64,000 bases of DNA from Pyrinomonadaceae bacterium (GCA_030841085.1 JAVEDP010000020.1:149037-213036); one strand, 5' to 3'; positions 25,624 to 33,999 are shown, numbered from the stretch's first letter. Numbers and translations are program-made. The notes: generated from the letters alone by a model not told the origin.

Positions 25624-26010
25624 TTGGCTGAAGCGAAAACCGGTGTAATGGAAATGAAGGGCGAAGTTCGACTCTTAAATTTCATCTGTATCGTAGTCGC
25701 CCTCGTTTTCGTTGCGCTGGCGGTCTTGAACGCCTTGTTCTCCGGAGACTTCCTGTCGACGGATAACCTGTTTATTACGGCGGTCTGTTTTTTGATGGCC
25801 CTGATGTTTGCGGCAAACCCGCTGCTCTATTTGAAGTCGGAAGGAAAGCTGCCCATTCCTTTTATGAAACGCTCGGCAGTGCCCGCCGGCGCCGAAGCTC
25901 GCGCCTTTCCCAGGGCGCCGGCGTCGCCGCCGTTATTGGATGCTCGTGGCCGCGCAGTCCCGCCTGATGTAAAGTCTATGATGGCTAACATGAAACAGAA
26001 GCAGCCATAA
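25624..26010 (+). CDS. Two-helix membrane protein of unknown function
   Basis: A 128-residue protein starting at TTG 25624, with AAGGATGGG upstream; ATG 25648 is an alternative. Two hydrophobic helices (about 17-37 and 48-68) are followed by a Pro/Ala-rich tail ending in PPDVKSMMANMKQKQP. No family recognised. It belongs to the plus-strand series behind the oxidase and probably is co-transcribed. Confidence 0.6.
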   Translation: MAEAKTGVMEMKGEVRLLNFICIVVALVFVALAVLNALFSGDFLSTDNLFITAVCFLMALMFAANPLLYLKSEGKLPIPFMKRSAVPAGAEARAFPRAPASPPLLDARGRAVPPDVKSMMANMKQKQP

Positions 26011-26033
26011 GCCATCTCTTTAGCAATCCTGCC

Positions 26034-26258
26034 GTGAATGAAATAACCAAACGCGTACTCAACAGCTTCGCTCGCTGGAACAAAGAGAAGCTCGATCTGC
26101 ACGAACTGTTTGAGGCGGGCGGCAACGATCCCGATCAGCGCACGGCGGTTTTCGATGCCGTTGAAAAGCTGGTGCGTGACGGACTACTCAACGAAGAGGG
26201 AAACGATTTCTATTCATTAACGGAAAAGGGAAAGGAAGCGACGGCGAGTAATGAGTGA
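26034..26258 (+). CDS. Small winged-helix-like protein
   Basis: A 74-residue protein from GTG 26034. Residues about 35-70 (FDAVEKLVRDGLLNEEGNDFYSLTEKGKEA) read as the last helix and wing of a small winged-helix domain. It could bind DNA, but the basic recognition helix is short and no operator is evident. It lies 23 bases after the previous gene. No closer family match. Confidence 0.55.
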   Translation: MNEITKRVLNSFARWNKEKLDLHELFEAGGNDPDQRTAVFDAVEKLVRDGLLNEEGNDFYSLTEKGKEATASNE

Positions 26259-26270
26259 AGTGCGAGCGTG

Positions 26271-26346
26271 AAGAAGTTCAGAGTACAAGCTTTGGCTTGC
26301 TTCTCGCGAGCGCAAGAGCAACCTAAAGGTTGTACTCTGAACTTCT
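26271..26346. repeat. Hairpin repeat, GTTCAGAGTACAAGC family
   Basis: AGAAGTTCAGAGTACAAGCT and AGGTTGTACTCTGAACTTCT form a near-perfect 18-bp stem around a GAGCGCAAGAGC-type loop. Related words are at 18197 and 19250. Confidence 0.75.
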
Positions 26347-26390
26347 TGACTGTCACAACAGAAGCCCTCATTAACTGATCGATTTATCTA

Positions 26391-26819
26391 ATGCCTGAAT
26401 TCGTCCCTTATCTGCCGCACGTAAACGCAATCCTGAATTCCACCAGCGCGATTCTCTTAATTGCCGGATATTTTTTTATTCGCAAGGGAAGAATTAATGC
26501 GCACCGCAATTGCCAGCTAACGGCGTTCACGACGTCCACGCTGTTTCTAATCAGCTATCTGACCTATCACTACTATCATGGCGCGACGCGTTTCCCCGCG
26601 CAGGGAATTGTGCGCACACTCTATTTTACCATTCTGATAACACATACCATCCTCGCCGTCGTGATTGTCCCGATGATTCTGTTGACGCTTTACCGGGCGG
26701 CGCGAATGGATTTCATCAGGCATCGCCGCATCGCCCGCTGGACGCTGCCGTTGTGGTTATATGTTTCAGTTACGGGTGTCGTTGTATATCTAATGTTGTA
26801 TCACCTTTATCCTTCGTGA
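26391..26819 (+). CDS. DUF420 membrane protein (YozB/CtaM-like oxidase assembly factor)
   Basis: A 142-residue, four-helix membrane protein. Conserved His residues are in PYLPHVNAILN, INAHRNCQLTA, YLTYHYYHG and ILITHTILAV, the pattern of the DUF420 family. In Bacillus a member (YozB, CtaM) is needed for a functional haem-copper oxidase. The location directly behind an oxidase cluster supports the same assembly role here. Start ATG 26391. Confidence 0.82.
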   Translation: MPEFVPYLPHVNAILNSTSAILLIAGYFFIRKGRINAHRNCQLTAFTTSTLFLISYLTYHYYHGATRFPAQGIVRTLYFTILITHTILAVVIVPMILLTLYRAARMDFIRHRRIARWTLPLWLYVSVTGVVVYLMLYHLYPS

Positions 26820-26851
26820 TGACGGGTTCAGTCTGAATGTGTGGTGGTCTT

Positions 26852-26951
26852 AGTTGGCGTCCTCTATGTTCTCTGTGACTCTGGGGTGGATCCTTTTAGC
26901 GAGCGCGCTCACCACAAAGGCACAGAAAACACAGAGGACGCACAGAGAAAA
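26852..26951. repeat. Inverted repeat, CTTTGTGTTCTCTGTG family
   Basis: GGCGTCCTCTATGTTCTCTG and CAGAAAACACAGAGGACGCA are complementary arms over 100 bases, the same family as 17069-17165. Confidence 0.75.
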
Positions 26952-26975
26952 CTGAAATTAAGCTGTGTACTTTGA

Positions 26976-27860
26976 ATGACCGGCAACGGAAACAATCCTG
27001 AAGTAAAGATCGTCACTCCCCCGGCGAAACGCATTCGCGCCTCTGGTCCAATCCTCATTCTTGCGGTTCTGTTCGTGGTGGCGTCTTTTCTTACCTGGTA
27101 CCTGACCTGGTTTGGCCGCGGCCTTTCAGATGCCGAGATCACAAAATACTTGTCTGACTATGGCCACCCGCGCCACGTTCAGCATGCGCTGCTGCAAGTC
27201 CAGGAACGCATCGAGCGAAGAGATCCGGCCGCGCCGCAATGGTATTCGCAGATTGTAGCGCTGGCTGATAATTCAGAAATAGAATTCCGCCTTACCGCCG
27301 CGTGGGTCATGGGCTCTGACAACAAATCCGAAGAATTTCACACTGCGTTGAAAAAATTGTTGATGGATCCGCAGCCGATCGTCAGAAGAAACTCCGCGCT
27401 GGCGTTGGTGAGATTCAACGACGCGAGTGGCCGTGCAGAACTGACGGCGATGCTCACTCCTTTCACCGTAAATGCGCCGGTTGCTGGAACGCTGGAAAGT
27501 AGTCTGTTGAAAGCGGCCTCGATAAGCCGAGGTACTTTGCTCGCCCGCATTCGAGAAGCCAATAATGAGGTGGCGGCAATGCGTTCGCCACTCTCGGGAT
27601 CGATAGAAAGCATCATCGCCGCGACCGGCTCGCCCGTCACAATCGGCCAGGCGATTTTGACGATCAAGTCTGACGAGCAAAGTATTTGGGAAGCATTGCG
27701 CGCCCTGGCGGTGGTGGGAACGCCTGATGATCTGCCGCTGATTGAAAACTACGCGAGCGGAGTCGCGACAAACAGCGACCGTCTAAAACAACAAGCGGCT
27801 CTGACAGCCAACGCCATCAAGAGCCGCATGAGTATTAACGAGAAGAGTACTAAGCAGTAG
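26976..27860 (+). CDS. Membrane-anchored HEAT-repeat protein with lipoyl-like insertion
   Basis: A 294-residue protein: a short cytoplasmic N-terminus, one helix (about 25-46), then HEAT-like helix pairs (IEFRLTAAWVMG and PQPIVRRNSALALVRF at about 90-150). At about 208-236 the sequence changes to PLSGSIESIIAATGSPVTIG with GQAILTIKS after it. That is a beta-hairpin of the biotinyl/lipoyl or membrane-fusion-protein type, but it lacks the lysine that carries the cofactor. HEAT-like sequence then resumes. The combination is unusual. Context suggests a scaffold for the respiratory complexes; function is unknown. Its end overlaps the convergent ferredoxin gene by 11 bases. Confidence 0.65.
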   Translation: MTGNGNNPEVKIVTPPAKRIRASGPILILAVLFVVASFLTWYLTWFGRGLSDAEITKYLSDYGHPRHVQHALLQVQERIERRDPAAPQWYSQIVALADNSEIEFRLTAAWVMGSDNKSEEFHTALKKLLMDPQPIVRRNSALALVRFNDASGRAELTAMLTPFTVNAPVAGTLESSLLKAASISRGTLLARIREANNEVAAMRSPLSGSIESIIAATGSPVTIGQAILTIKSDEQSIWEALRALAVVGTPDDLPLIENYASGVATNSDRLKQQAALTANAIKSRMSINEKSTKQ

Positions 27861-28224
27861 GCGGCGACGGTGGTAAGTCGGGAAGCGTAATGCCGTGCAC
27901 CGCTTCCCAGTCGTCGGTCGGCACCATTTCAATCGCATCCCAGGGACACCCGTCGAGGAAAGCGCCATCCGGCCCTTTGCTAATGCATTTCTGGCAGCCG
28001 ATGCAGAGATAAGGATCGACCTCGATGCGGCCAAACGGCGGATGGTCTTCGTCGGGCACCCAGAACATGCAGGCTTCAATCGGGCAATACTCGATGCAGG
28101 CCGGCGAGCCCGCGCAGCCTGTGCAGCAGTCCGTCGTGATAGCCAGTATGCGCGGCCTCTTTTTGCGAGCTGCTTTGCCGTCGCCTTCCGACATGGGCCA
28201 ATGTTTTTCTACGATGTCGAACAT
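27850..28224 (-). CDS. Ferredoxin with two 4Fe-4S-type cysteine clusters
   Basis: A 124-residue electron carrier. Cysteines are grouped as CCTGCAGSPACIEYCP (about 33-48) and CIGCQKCISKGPDGAFLDGC (about 73-92), enough for two iron-sulfur clusters, although both groups have irregular spacing compared with small clostridial ferredoxins. The acidic, Pro-rich C-terminus and basic N-terminus (AARKKRPR) are extra. The gene is convergent with, and overlaps, the HEAT-repeat gene by 11 bases. No partner enzyme is adjacent. Confidence 0.82.
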   Translation of the reverse strand: MFDIVEKHWPMSEGDGKAARKKRPRILAITTDCCTGCAGSPACIEYCPIEACMFWVPDEDHPPFGRIEVDPYLCIGCQKCISKGPDGAFLDGCPWDAIEMVPTDDWEAVHGITLPDLPPSPPTA

Positions 28225-28232
28225 ATGATAAG

Positions 28233-28356
28233 TCAGAACCCAGAATACAGAATACAGAATACAGAATACAGAATTAGGAATTTAATACTCGAAAACTAAG
28301 AAAGTGATAACTTCTGTTTCCTGAATTCTGACTTCTGAATTCTCACTTTTAGAATT
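28233..28356. repeat. AGAATACAGAAT tandem words and inverted complement
   Basis: Five AGAATAC-type units (28238-28274) are followed by TTCTGTTTCCTGAATTCTGA and CTTCTGAATTCTCACTTTTA, the approximate complement. It fills the gap upstream of the stress-type gene. Confidence 0.65.
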
Positions 28357-28415
28357 CTCAATCTAACATAGCTCTGCTAAATTCCTCAACGATTTGTGTC
28401 GTTAACGACTTAGCC

Positions 28416-28444
28416 TTGCCGATAAAGCTTCGAAGGTTTACAAC
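28416..28444 (+). promoter_or_regulatory. Candidate promoter of the glycine-zipper gene
   Basis: TTGCCG (28416-28421) and TACAAC (28439-28444) are 17 bases apart. A small dyad GTCGTTAACGAC (28399-28410) lies just upstream and could be an operator. Confidence 0.4.
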
Positions 28445-28483
28445 GTTTGCGAAACAAAGGAGACAGTTAGAGGAGGAACCGAG

Positions 28484-29242
28484 ATGGAAACAGTCGCAGG
28501 GATCTTTCAAACGCGTGAGCAAGCCGAGCGAGCCATAAAACAAATTCATTCGCTTGGTATCCGCAACGATCGAATCGCGTTGCTGACGCCGGACACAGAC
28601 GTTCCAACAGCCGAGCGCGCCGTGCCCACTTCGGATACCGAACAACCGGGCATGGGAAAAGCGATGGGAGGCACGGTCGGCGGCGCGATGGGTGTCGCCG
28701 GCGGTGCGACGCTGGGCGCAGCTGCGGCGAGTGTTTTGATACCCGGGGTTGGGCCAGTTATTGCCGGGGCGATTCTTGGCGCGGCGATTTTGGGCGCCGG
28801 CGGAACTGCAGCCGGAATGGCGGCGGGCGAGGCTTTGGAAGAGGGACTCGTTACCGGCCTGCCGCATGACGAGTTATATCTCTACGAGCACGCCGTAAGA
28901 AAAGGCCGCTCGGTCGTGATCGCGTTTGCGGAGGATGAGGAATTGGAGCAGAAGGCGCGCGCGGCGATGGCAAACGCAGGCGCGGAAAGCATTGATGCAG
29001 CGCGCGAAGATTGGTGGCTGGGTTTGCGAGACGCCGAGGCCGAGGACTATCACGCAACCGGAAAACAATTTGCCAACGATGAGCCAAGCTATCGCCGCGG
29101 TTTTGAAACTGCCTTGCGGAATCGCGGTGAAGATATCGCGAAATTGTCTAGTTCCGGCGATGTGTTAGACGATGCCTTTCGCCACGGGTATAAACGCGGC
29201 TGCGCTTATCACCGGAGCGTGCGGGAGAACTACAAAGCTTGA
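28484..29242 (+). CDS. Glycine-zipper protein, general-stress (GSP17M-like) type
   Basis: A 252-residue protein from ATG 28484 with the strong site GGAGGAACC upstream. The N-terminus (VAGIFQTREQAERAIKQIHS, then RIALLTP) is the short alpha/beta fold seen in Bacillus general stress protein 17M relatives. A Gly/Ala-rich double helix follows at about 60-122 (GGTVGGAMGVAGGATLGAAA and GAILGAAILGAGGTAAGMAA), a glycine zipper that may insert in a membrane. The C-terminal soluble part contains YRRGFETALRNRG and HGYKRGCAYH. Role in envelope or desiccation stress is inferred. Confidence 0.7.
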   Translation: METVAGIFQTREQAERAIKQIHSLGIRNDRIALLTPDTDVPTAERAVPTSDTEQPGMGKAMGGTVGGAMGVAGGATLGAAAASVLIPGVGPVIAGAILGAAILGAGGTAAGMAAGEALEEGLVTGLPHDELYLYEHAVRKGRSVVIAFAEDEELEQKARAAMANAGAESIDAAREDWWLGLRDAEAEDYHATGKQFANDEPSYRRGFETALRNRGEDIAKLSSSGDVLDDAFRHGYKRGCAYHRSVRENYKA

Positions 29243-29412
29243 AAGATTTGCTCTTGAACCTGCTGGTGCTGGTCGCGATACTCGGGGTGCCGGCGATCAT
29301 CACCGGCTGGTTTGCGCGCACGATGTACATTCGTTGCTTAGGCTGTGGCACTCTGAACGCGCGCCGGCGCTCGCAGTGCCGTTCGTGCGAACAGGATCTT
29401 TTCCGCGCTTAG
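29239..29412 (+). CDS. Tiny membrane protein with C-terminal zinc ribbon
   Basis: A 57-residue reading frame from TTG 29239, overlapping the preceding stop (TTGA coupling). A hydrophobic helix of about 20 residues (LLNLLVLVAILGVPAIITGW) is followed by CLGCG (about 34) and CRSCE (about 47), a CxxC...CxxC ribbon on a short basic tail ending at TAG 29412. The coupling, the clean domain structure and the absence of any competing gene support it as real. Function unknown; it may act with the glycine-zipper protein. Confidence 0.6.
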   Translation: MKDLLLNLLVLVAILGVPAIITGWFARTMYIRCLGCGTLNARRRSQCRSCEQDLFRA

Positions 29413-29455
29413 AGTTCGTTGCGAGACATTTAGAATCGGTGGCGGCCGGATTTTT

Positions 29456-29562
29456 TTTCTTTGTGAGTACTTTGTGTTCTCTGTGTCTCTGTGGTGAATC
29501 TTGATGAATGAAACGCGGCACCACAAAGGCACAGAGAACACAAAGTACGCGCAAAGAAATTC
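29456..29562. repeat. Inverted repeat, CTTTGTGTTCTCTGTG family, entering the next gene
   Basis: GAGTACTTTGTGTTCTCTGT and ACAGAGAACACAAAGTACGC are complementary arms. The right arm lies inside the coding sequence of the metallopeptidase and encodes part of its N-terminus. Confidence 0.8.
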
Positions 29563-31354
29563 AACAGAACATTTTCCTCTAGTTCTTGTCTTCTTGTTGG
29601 TCTTTCCAATTATCGTAATGTCACAACAGCAACATCCTCCTGTTCCTTCCGAGTGGCGTACTTATGCCGAGCAAACCGACTATCGCGAAACGCCGCGCTA
29701 CGATCCGACCATCGATTACGCGAAACGACTCGACCGCGCTTCATCGCTGATCAAGTACGAAACTTTTGGCAAAAGCGGTGAAGGCCGTGACCTACCGCTG
29801 CTGATCGCGTCGGAAGGCGAGACGTTTACACCGGAGTCAGCCAAGCGGGGTCACAAGGCGGTGATTCTGATCCAGGCATGCATTCACGCTGGCGAGCCCG
29901 ACGGCAAAGACGCCGGTCTGGCACTGCTGCGCGATATCGCCATCACAAAGACGCGCGCCGGCTTGTTAAAGAATATCGTCGTGCTCTTCATTCCGATCTA
30001 CAGTCCTGACGGTCATGAACGCGTCAGTCCTTACAATCGCATCAATCAAAATGGTCCGGCGGAAATGGGTTGGCGCACCACCAGCACCTATCAAAATCTA
30101 AATCGTGATTACATGAAAGCGGACACGCCGGAAACACGCGCGTGGCTGGCACTCTGGAACAAATGGCATCCCGATCTGTTCATCGACTGTCACGTCACGG
30201 ACGGCGCCGACTATCAGTACAACATCACTTTCCAACACGAGCACCATGCGGGCGTGGACGCCGGCGTGCTCGCCTGGGAAAGAGCAGTGTTCGATCAACG
30301 CGTGGCCGCGAAAACTGAAGCGGCGGGAAACGCGGTGTCTTGGTATCTCGAGTTTATCGACAATCGCGAACTGACGAAGGGCATCCGGGACTTCAACGGT
30401 AGCCCGCGATTCTCGACCGGTTACGTGCCGCTGCGAAACCGGCCGGCGATTCTGATCGAAACGCACATGCTGAAGGACTATCGCTCGCGCGTGATCGGCA
30501 CCTACGATGTTCTGCGCTCAGCTTTGGAAGAAGTGAGCAGCGATCCACAAAGTTTGCTCAAGGTCGTAAAAGAAGCAGACGAGAAAACGACAGCCGCCGG
30601 ACGCAGCTACGACCCGGCTCATCCGTACCCGCTTGATTTCGAGTTAACGGATAAGGCCACGCCTTATCACCTGCGTGCGGTTGAGTCGCACACCGAAATG
30701 AGCGATGTCTCGGGAGCGCCTTATGTGACGTTTGGAACGAAGCCGATCGACGTCACGGTACCGCTTTATAATGAGTTTCGTGTGACTGCGGCTGTGGCGC
30801 CGCCGCTCTACTACATCGTGCCGGTACAGTGGAAAGAAGCAGTCGAGGTTATCAAGGCGCATGGTCTAAATTTTGTTGCGCTGCCACACGCAACTGCGAT
30901 CGATATCGAAAGCTACCGCTTCACCGACGTAAAGTGGCCGGGCGGACCTTTTGAAGGACGACTGATGCCTTCGTTCAAAACCGTGCCGGTACGCGAGCGT
31001 CGAACTTTTCCCGCAGGCTCGGTTCTTATTCCTTTAGCACAACCTGCCGCGCGGGTTGCGATCAATTTGCTTGAGCCGGACGCGCCAGACTCGCTGGTCC
31101 ATTGGGGATTCTTCGATGCGATTTTCGAGCAGAAGGAATATGGCGAGAATTACGTATTGGAGAAGCTGGCGCGCGAGATGCTCGCCAAAGATTCGAAACT
31201 GCTTGACGAGTACCAACAAAAACTGGCAAGCGATCCAAAGTTTGCCGCCAGTCCGCGGGCGCGGCTTGAATTCTTTTATCGCCGTTCGCCTTACTGGGAC
31301 TCGCAAATGAATCTCTACCCCGTTGGCCGCATTGTCACGCCGCTTGATTTTTGA
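29504..31354 (+). CDS. Secreted M14-family zinc carboxypeptidase
   Basis: A metallopeptidase of 616 residues from ATG 29504. Zinc ligands are HAGEPDG (H-x2-E, about 123) and the His of FIDCHVTDG (about 225); the catalytic Glu is in AILIETHML (about 318). A signal helix (FPLVLVFLLVFPIIVMSQ, about 26-43) targets it to the periplasm. The first 25 residues are encoded by the right arm of a dispersed repeat, and no better start exists before the signal peptide. The repeat therefore seems to have provided the start codon and n-region. The C-terminal half (about 360-616) is longer than the bare peptidase fold. Substrate unknown. Confidence 0.85.
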   Translation: MNETRHHKGTENTKYAQRNSTEHFPLVLVFLLVFPIIVMSQQQHPPVPSEWRTYAEQTDYRETPRYDPTIDYAKRLDRASSLIKYETFGKSGEGRDLPLLIASEGETFTPESAKRGHKAVILIQACIHAGEPDGKDAGLALLRDIAITKTRAGLLKNIVVLFIPIYSPDGHERVSPYNRINQNGPAEMGWRTTSTYQNLNRDYMKADTPETRAWLALWNKWHPDLFIDCHVTDGADYQYNITFQHEHHAGVDAGVLAWERAVFDQRVAAKTEAAGNAVSWYLEFIDNRELTKGIRDFNGSPRFSTGYVPLRNRPAILIETHMLKDYRSRVIGTYDVLRSALEEVSSDPQSLLKVVKEADEKTTAAGRSYDPAHPYPLDFELTDKATPYHLRAVESHTEMSDVSGAPYVTFGTKPIDVTVPLYNEFRVTAAVAPPLYYIVPVQWKEAVEVIKAHGLNFVALPHATAIDIESYRFTDVKWPGGPFEGRLMPSFKTVPVRERRTFPAGSVLIPLAQPAARVAINLLEPDAPDSLVHWGFFDAIFEQKEYGENYVLEKLAREMLAKDSKLLDEYQQKLASDPKFAASPRARLEFFYRRSPYWDSQMNLYPVGRIVTPLDF

Positions 31355-31492
31355 GTTTCAAGTTCCAAGTTTCAAGTTTCAACTTCACGGTTCCGGTTTC
31401 AACCTGTGGAACAGATATAATCCAGACTCGAAAAGTCGTTGTCGAAAGTTGAAACCAGGAACTTTGAAACCTGGAACTTGAAACTTGAAACT
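31353..31492. repeat. Inverted repeat, GTTTCAAGTTCC family
   Basis: Several GTTTCAAGTT-type words at 31353-31383 pair with AACTTTGAAACC and GGAACTTGAAACTTGAAACT at 31450-31492. It lies between two convergent genes and could act as a terminator-like hairpin. Confidence 0.7.
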
Positions 31493-32440
31493 CTAATGTG
31501 ACATCGCCTCGGGATCTTCTGACACTTCCTCAACCGCGCGGCTGCGACTCTTGATTGTCACGACGGCTACGCCAGCGAAAATCAAAACGCACGACAACAG
31601 TGTTCGCGAGTTTAGTGTCTCGCCCAGGATTGCCGGGGCCAAACCAAACGCGACCAGCGGTTGCAGATAGATGTAAACCGCGACGATCGTCGGTGCGACT
31701 TTCGTCAGCGCCCAGGCATTGAGATAGTAAACAAGCACGGTTGGCAGCAACACGATGTAGACGATTGCCAGCCAGGCACTGCCGGGAACATTGCCCAGAC
31801 CGTCAGTGCTCCAGGAATAGATTGCGAGCGGCAGCATGATTATGGCGCTCACGAGAAATAGCCAGGTGATTACATTGAATGCGCCATACCGCTTCACTAA
31901 ATCTCGCGAGACAGCTATGTACGCGCCGTATGAAAACGAGTTTGCGACGATCAGGAGGTTGCCGCGCGTCGTCGACGCGGAGAACGTGGCCCGGAATGGA
32001 TCGACCAGGTAGATAACGCCGACGGCCGCGAGCACGATTCCCAAAATATGCCGCAGCGAGGCGCGGTCATGGCCCATCGCAATGCTGATAACCAAGGTGA
32101 AAACCGGGATCGTCGTCGTCAACAGTGTGGCGTTGATTACGGTCGTGTATGACAGGCCTTTAACAAATAGAAGCTGATTGACAACCACACCCAGCAAAGC
32201 CGAGAGCACAACCCACGCCAGGACACGCTTTGGCAAATGACGAAGCGGTCCGAACCTTCTGCGAAGCAAAGCAAAGATGAGCGCTGCGCCGACAATGCGA
32301 AACCCCACCAGGCTGGTACTTGAGACCGAGCGCAAGGCGATTTTTCCAAAGATGGGCCACGTACCAAAAAATATTTGCACGATCACCAGCGCAACGTGAG
32401 GCGCAATACCACGGTCCTTGAATGAAGTTTCAGAATGCAT
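31493..32440 (-). CDS. EamA-family (DMT superfamily) transporter
   Basis: A ten-helix inner-membrane permease of 315 residues from ATG 32440. Two EamA halves are visible: helices begin at VALVIVQIFFGTWPIFGKIA and again at NLLIVANSFSYGAYIAVSRD, with the typical second-half ending PLVAFGLAPAILGETL. Substrates of this family are metabolites or drugs; none can be named here. Longer starts up to 32485 would be encoded by repeat DNA and are rejected. It stands alone. Confidence 0.85.
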   Translation of the reverse strand: MHSETSFKDRGIAPHVALVIVQIFFGTWPIFGKIALRSVSSTSLVGFRIVGAALIFALLRRRFGPLRHLPKRVLAWVVLSALLGVVVNQLLFVKGLSYTTVINATLLTTTIPVFTLVISIAMGHDRASLRHILGIVLAAVGVIYLVDPFRATFSASTTRGNLLIVANSFSYGAYIAVSRDLVKRYGAFNVITWLFLVSAIIMLPLAIYSWSTDGLGNVPGSAWLAIVYIVLLPTVLVYYLNAWALTKVAPTIVAVYIYLQPLVAFGLAPAILGETLNSRTLLSCVLIFAGVAVVTIKSRSRAVEEVSEDPEAMSH

Positions 32441-32449
32441 TAGTGATCG

Positions 32450-32563
32450 TGGCATAGACTTTAGTCTGGGGCGATTCGCAATCACAGACTAACGTCTTTA
32501 CTAGAGAGTGGTACAAATTCTAGTCTGTGCCCGCCACGCACACACAGACTGAAGTCTGTGCTA
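32450..32563. repeat. Inverted repeats, CAGACTGAAGTCTG family
   Basis: GGCATAGACTTTAGTCTGGG (about 32451), CACAGACTAACGTCTTTACT (about 32484), ATTCTAGTCTGTGC (about 32517) and CACAGACTGAAGTCTGTGCT (about 32543) alternate between the transporter and the E2 terminator. Confidence 0.75.
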
Positions 32564-32576
32564 CAACAAAGTCACA

Positions 32577-32602
32577 ATAAAAAAGATCGGGTTGCCCCGA
32601 TC
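32577..32602 (-). terminator. Intrinsic terminator of the pyruvate dehydrogenase operon
   Basis: On the minus strand GATCGGG-GCAA-CCCGATC is followed by TTTTTTATT. It ends the pdhA-pdhB-pdhC transcript 29 bases after the last stop codon. Confidence 0.9.
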
Positions 32603-32630
32603 CCACGTTAAGCCGGCGTTGCTGCTGGTC

Positions 32631-33986
32631 TCAAACAACCAGGAACAGCGGGTTCTCGAGAATCTTCTTGAAAGTTTGTAGAAACTTAGCGCCGGTGGCG
32701 CCGTCGATCACGCGATGATCGCAGGACATGGTCACCCGCATCATCTGCCGCACTACGATCTCGTTGTCTCTAACTACCGGCTTCGGAGACATAGCGCCGA
32801 TTGCAAGGATTGCTCCCTCGGGCGGGTTAATCACGGCGGTGAATTCATCGATACCAAACATACCAAGGTTGCTGATTGAAAAAGTCGCGCCTATGAATTC
32901 TTCAGGCTTCAGTTTGCGTTCACGGGCACGGCCTGCAAGTTCACGCACCTCGTTGGCAATTTCGCTCAGTGACTTCTGATCTGCCGCTCGAACAATCGGC
33001 GTAATCAATCCTTCTTCAATCGCCACAGCGACGCCGATGTCGGCGTGTTCGTAATAGCGTACGACCTTGTCTTGATAAGAAGCATTGACCTGCGGATGTT
33101 GCAGCAGCGCGGCGGCGGCAACTTTGATAATGATATCGTTGATGCTGATCTTGAGTCCCGGATCGAGCGCGTTGATCCCGCTGCGCATTTCCGCGGCGCG
33201 ATCCATTTCGATTTCCGTGGTCAGAAAAAAGTGTGGAACTGGTCCAAGCGAAGTCACTAAACGTTTGGCGATAGTGCGGCGCATTTCGCTAGCTGGTTCG
33301 TCGCGATAAGCCGATGGTGCGTTAATCGCTGATTTCTGGCCTGGACTGGGAACTGCGCGCAGTTGCGTTTGCTTCTTTGCAGCAGTCGGCGCGGCTGAGC
33401 CTTGCTGGGTAATCAATCCTTCGACATCGCGCTTAATGATTCTGCCACCTGGCCCGCTGCCATTCACTGAACGCAAATCGATTCCGGACTCCGCCGCCAT
33501 ACGCGCGGCCAATGGGGAAACGATTAGCCGGCCACTTGCCGGTTGCGCGGCGGGTGCGGGGGTGTGACTGCCATTCCCGCTGGCAGGCGTCTCAGTTTCA
33601 GCAGGCTTCGCAGGTTTCGGTTCCTCGGCTTCTTCTTTCTTTTCGACGATGGGAGCGTCAGCTTCTGCAGGCGCATCGGCGACGGGCGCGTCGGCTTTTG
33701 CAGCCGCACTGGCGGGTGCCTGGTTCGTAAACGAGGAGATGTCCTCGTCTGGCTCGCCGATGATGGCAATCAACTGGCCGAGCGGCGCGGACTCACCTTC
33801 CTGGATAAAAATCTTGCGCAGCACGCCGTTGCCGAGCGCCTGCATTTCCATGGTGGCTTTATCGGTGTCAATCTCCGCGAGCGGCTCACCCATTGACACC
33901 TTATCGCCCTCTTTCTTGAGCCAGCGAGAGAGTTGGCCCTCTTCCATGGTTGGAGAGAGCTTGGGCATGATCACCTGAGTTGCCAT
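32631..33986 (-). CDS. pdhC: Dihydrolipoamide acetyltransferase, E2 of pyruvate dehydrogenase
   Basis: Transfers the acetyl group from E1 to coenzyme A. A 451-residue protein. It has one N-terminal lipoyl domain with the modified lysine K43 in DTDKATMEM, then a Pro/Ala/Glu-rich linker (about 85-160). A peripheral subunit-binding domain follows (SPLAARMAAESGIDLRSVNG, about 165-195), then the catalytic core with SCDHRVIDG near the C-terminus (His about 424). The start is ATG 33986 with AAGGAC upstream; the longer form would run into repeat DNA. It is the last gene of the operon. No E3 (lpd) gene is in the window. Confidence 0.93.
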   Translation of the reverse strand: MATQVIMPKLSPTMEEGQLSRWLKKEGDKVSMGEPLAEIDTDKATMEMQALGNGVLRKIFIQEGESAPLGQLIAIIGEPDEDISSFTNQAPASAAAKADAPVADAPAEADAPIVEKKEEAEEPKPAKPAETETPASGNGSHTPAPAAQPASGRLIVSPLAARMAAESGIDLRSVNGSGPGGRIIKRDVEGLITQQGSAAPTAAKKQTQLRAVPSPGQKSAINAPSAYRDEPASEMRRTIAKRLVTSLGPVPHFFLTTEIEMDRAAEMRSGINALDPGLKISINDIIIKVAAAALLQHPQVNASYQDKVVRYYEHADIGVAVAIEEGLITPIVRAADQKSLSEIANEVRELAGRARERKLKPEEFIGATFSISNLGMFGIDEFTAVINPPEGAILAIGAMSPKPVVRDNEIVVRQMMRVTMSCDHRVIDGATGAKFLQTFKKILENPLFLVV

Positions 33987-33999
33987 TCGGGTTCGTCCT

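Noticed and set aside
28238..28274. AGAATAC tandem units as CRISPR
   Set aside because: Seven-base units without spacers.
32441..32485. Longer N-terminus of the EamA transporter
   Set aside because: The added codons come from the CAGACTGAAGTCTG repeat and precede no ribosome site.
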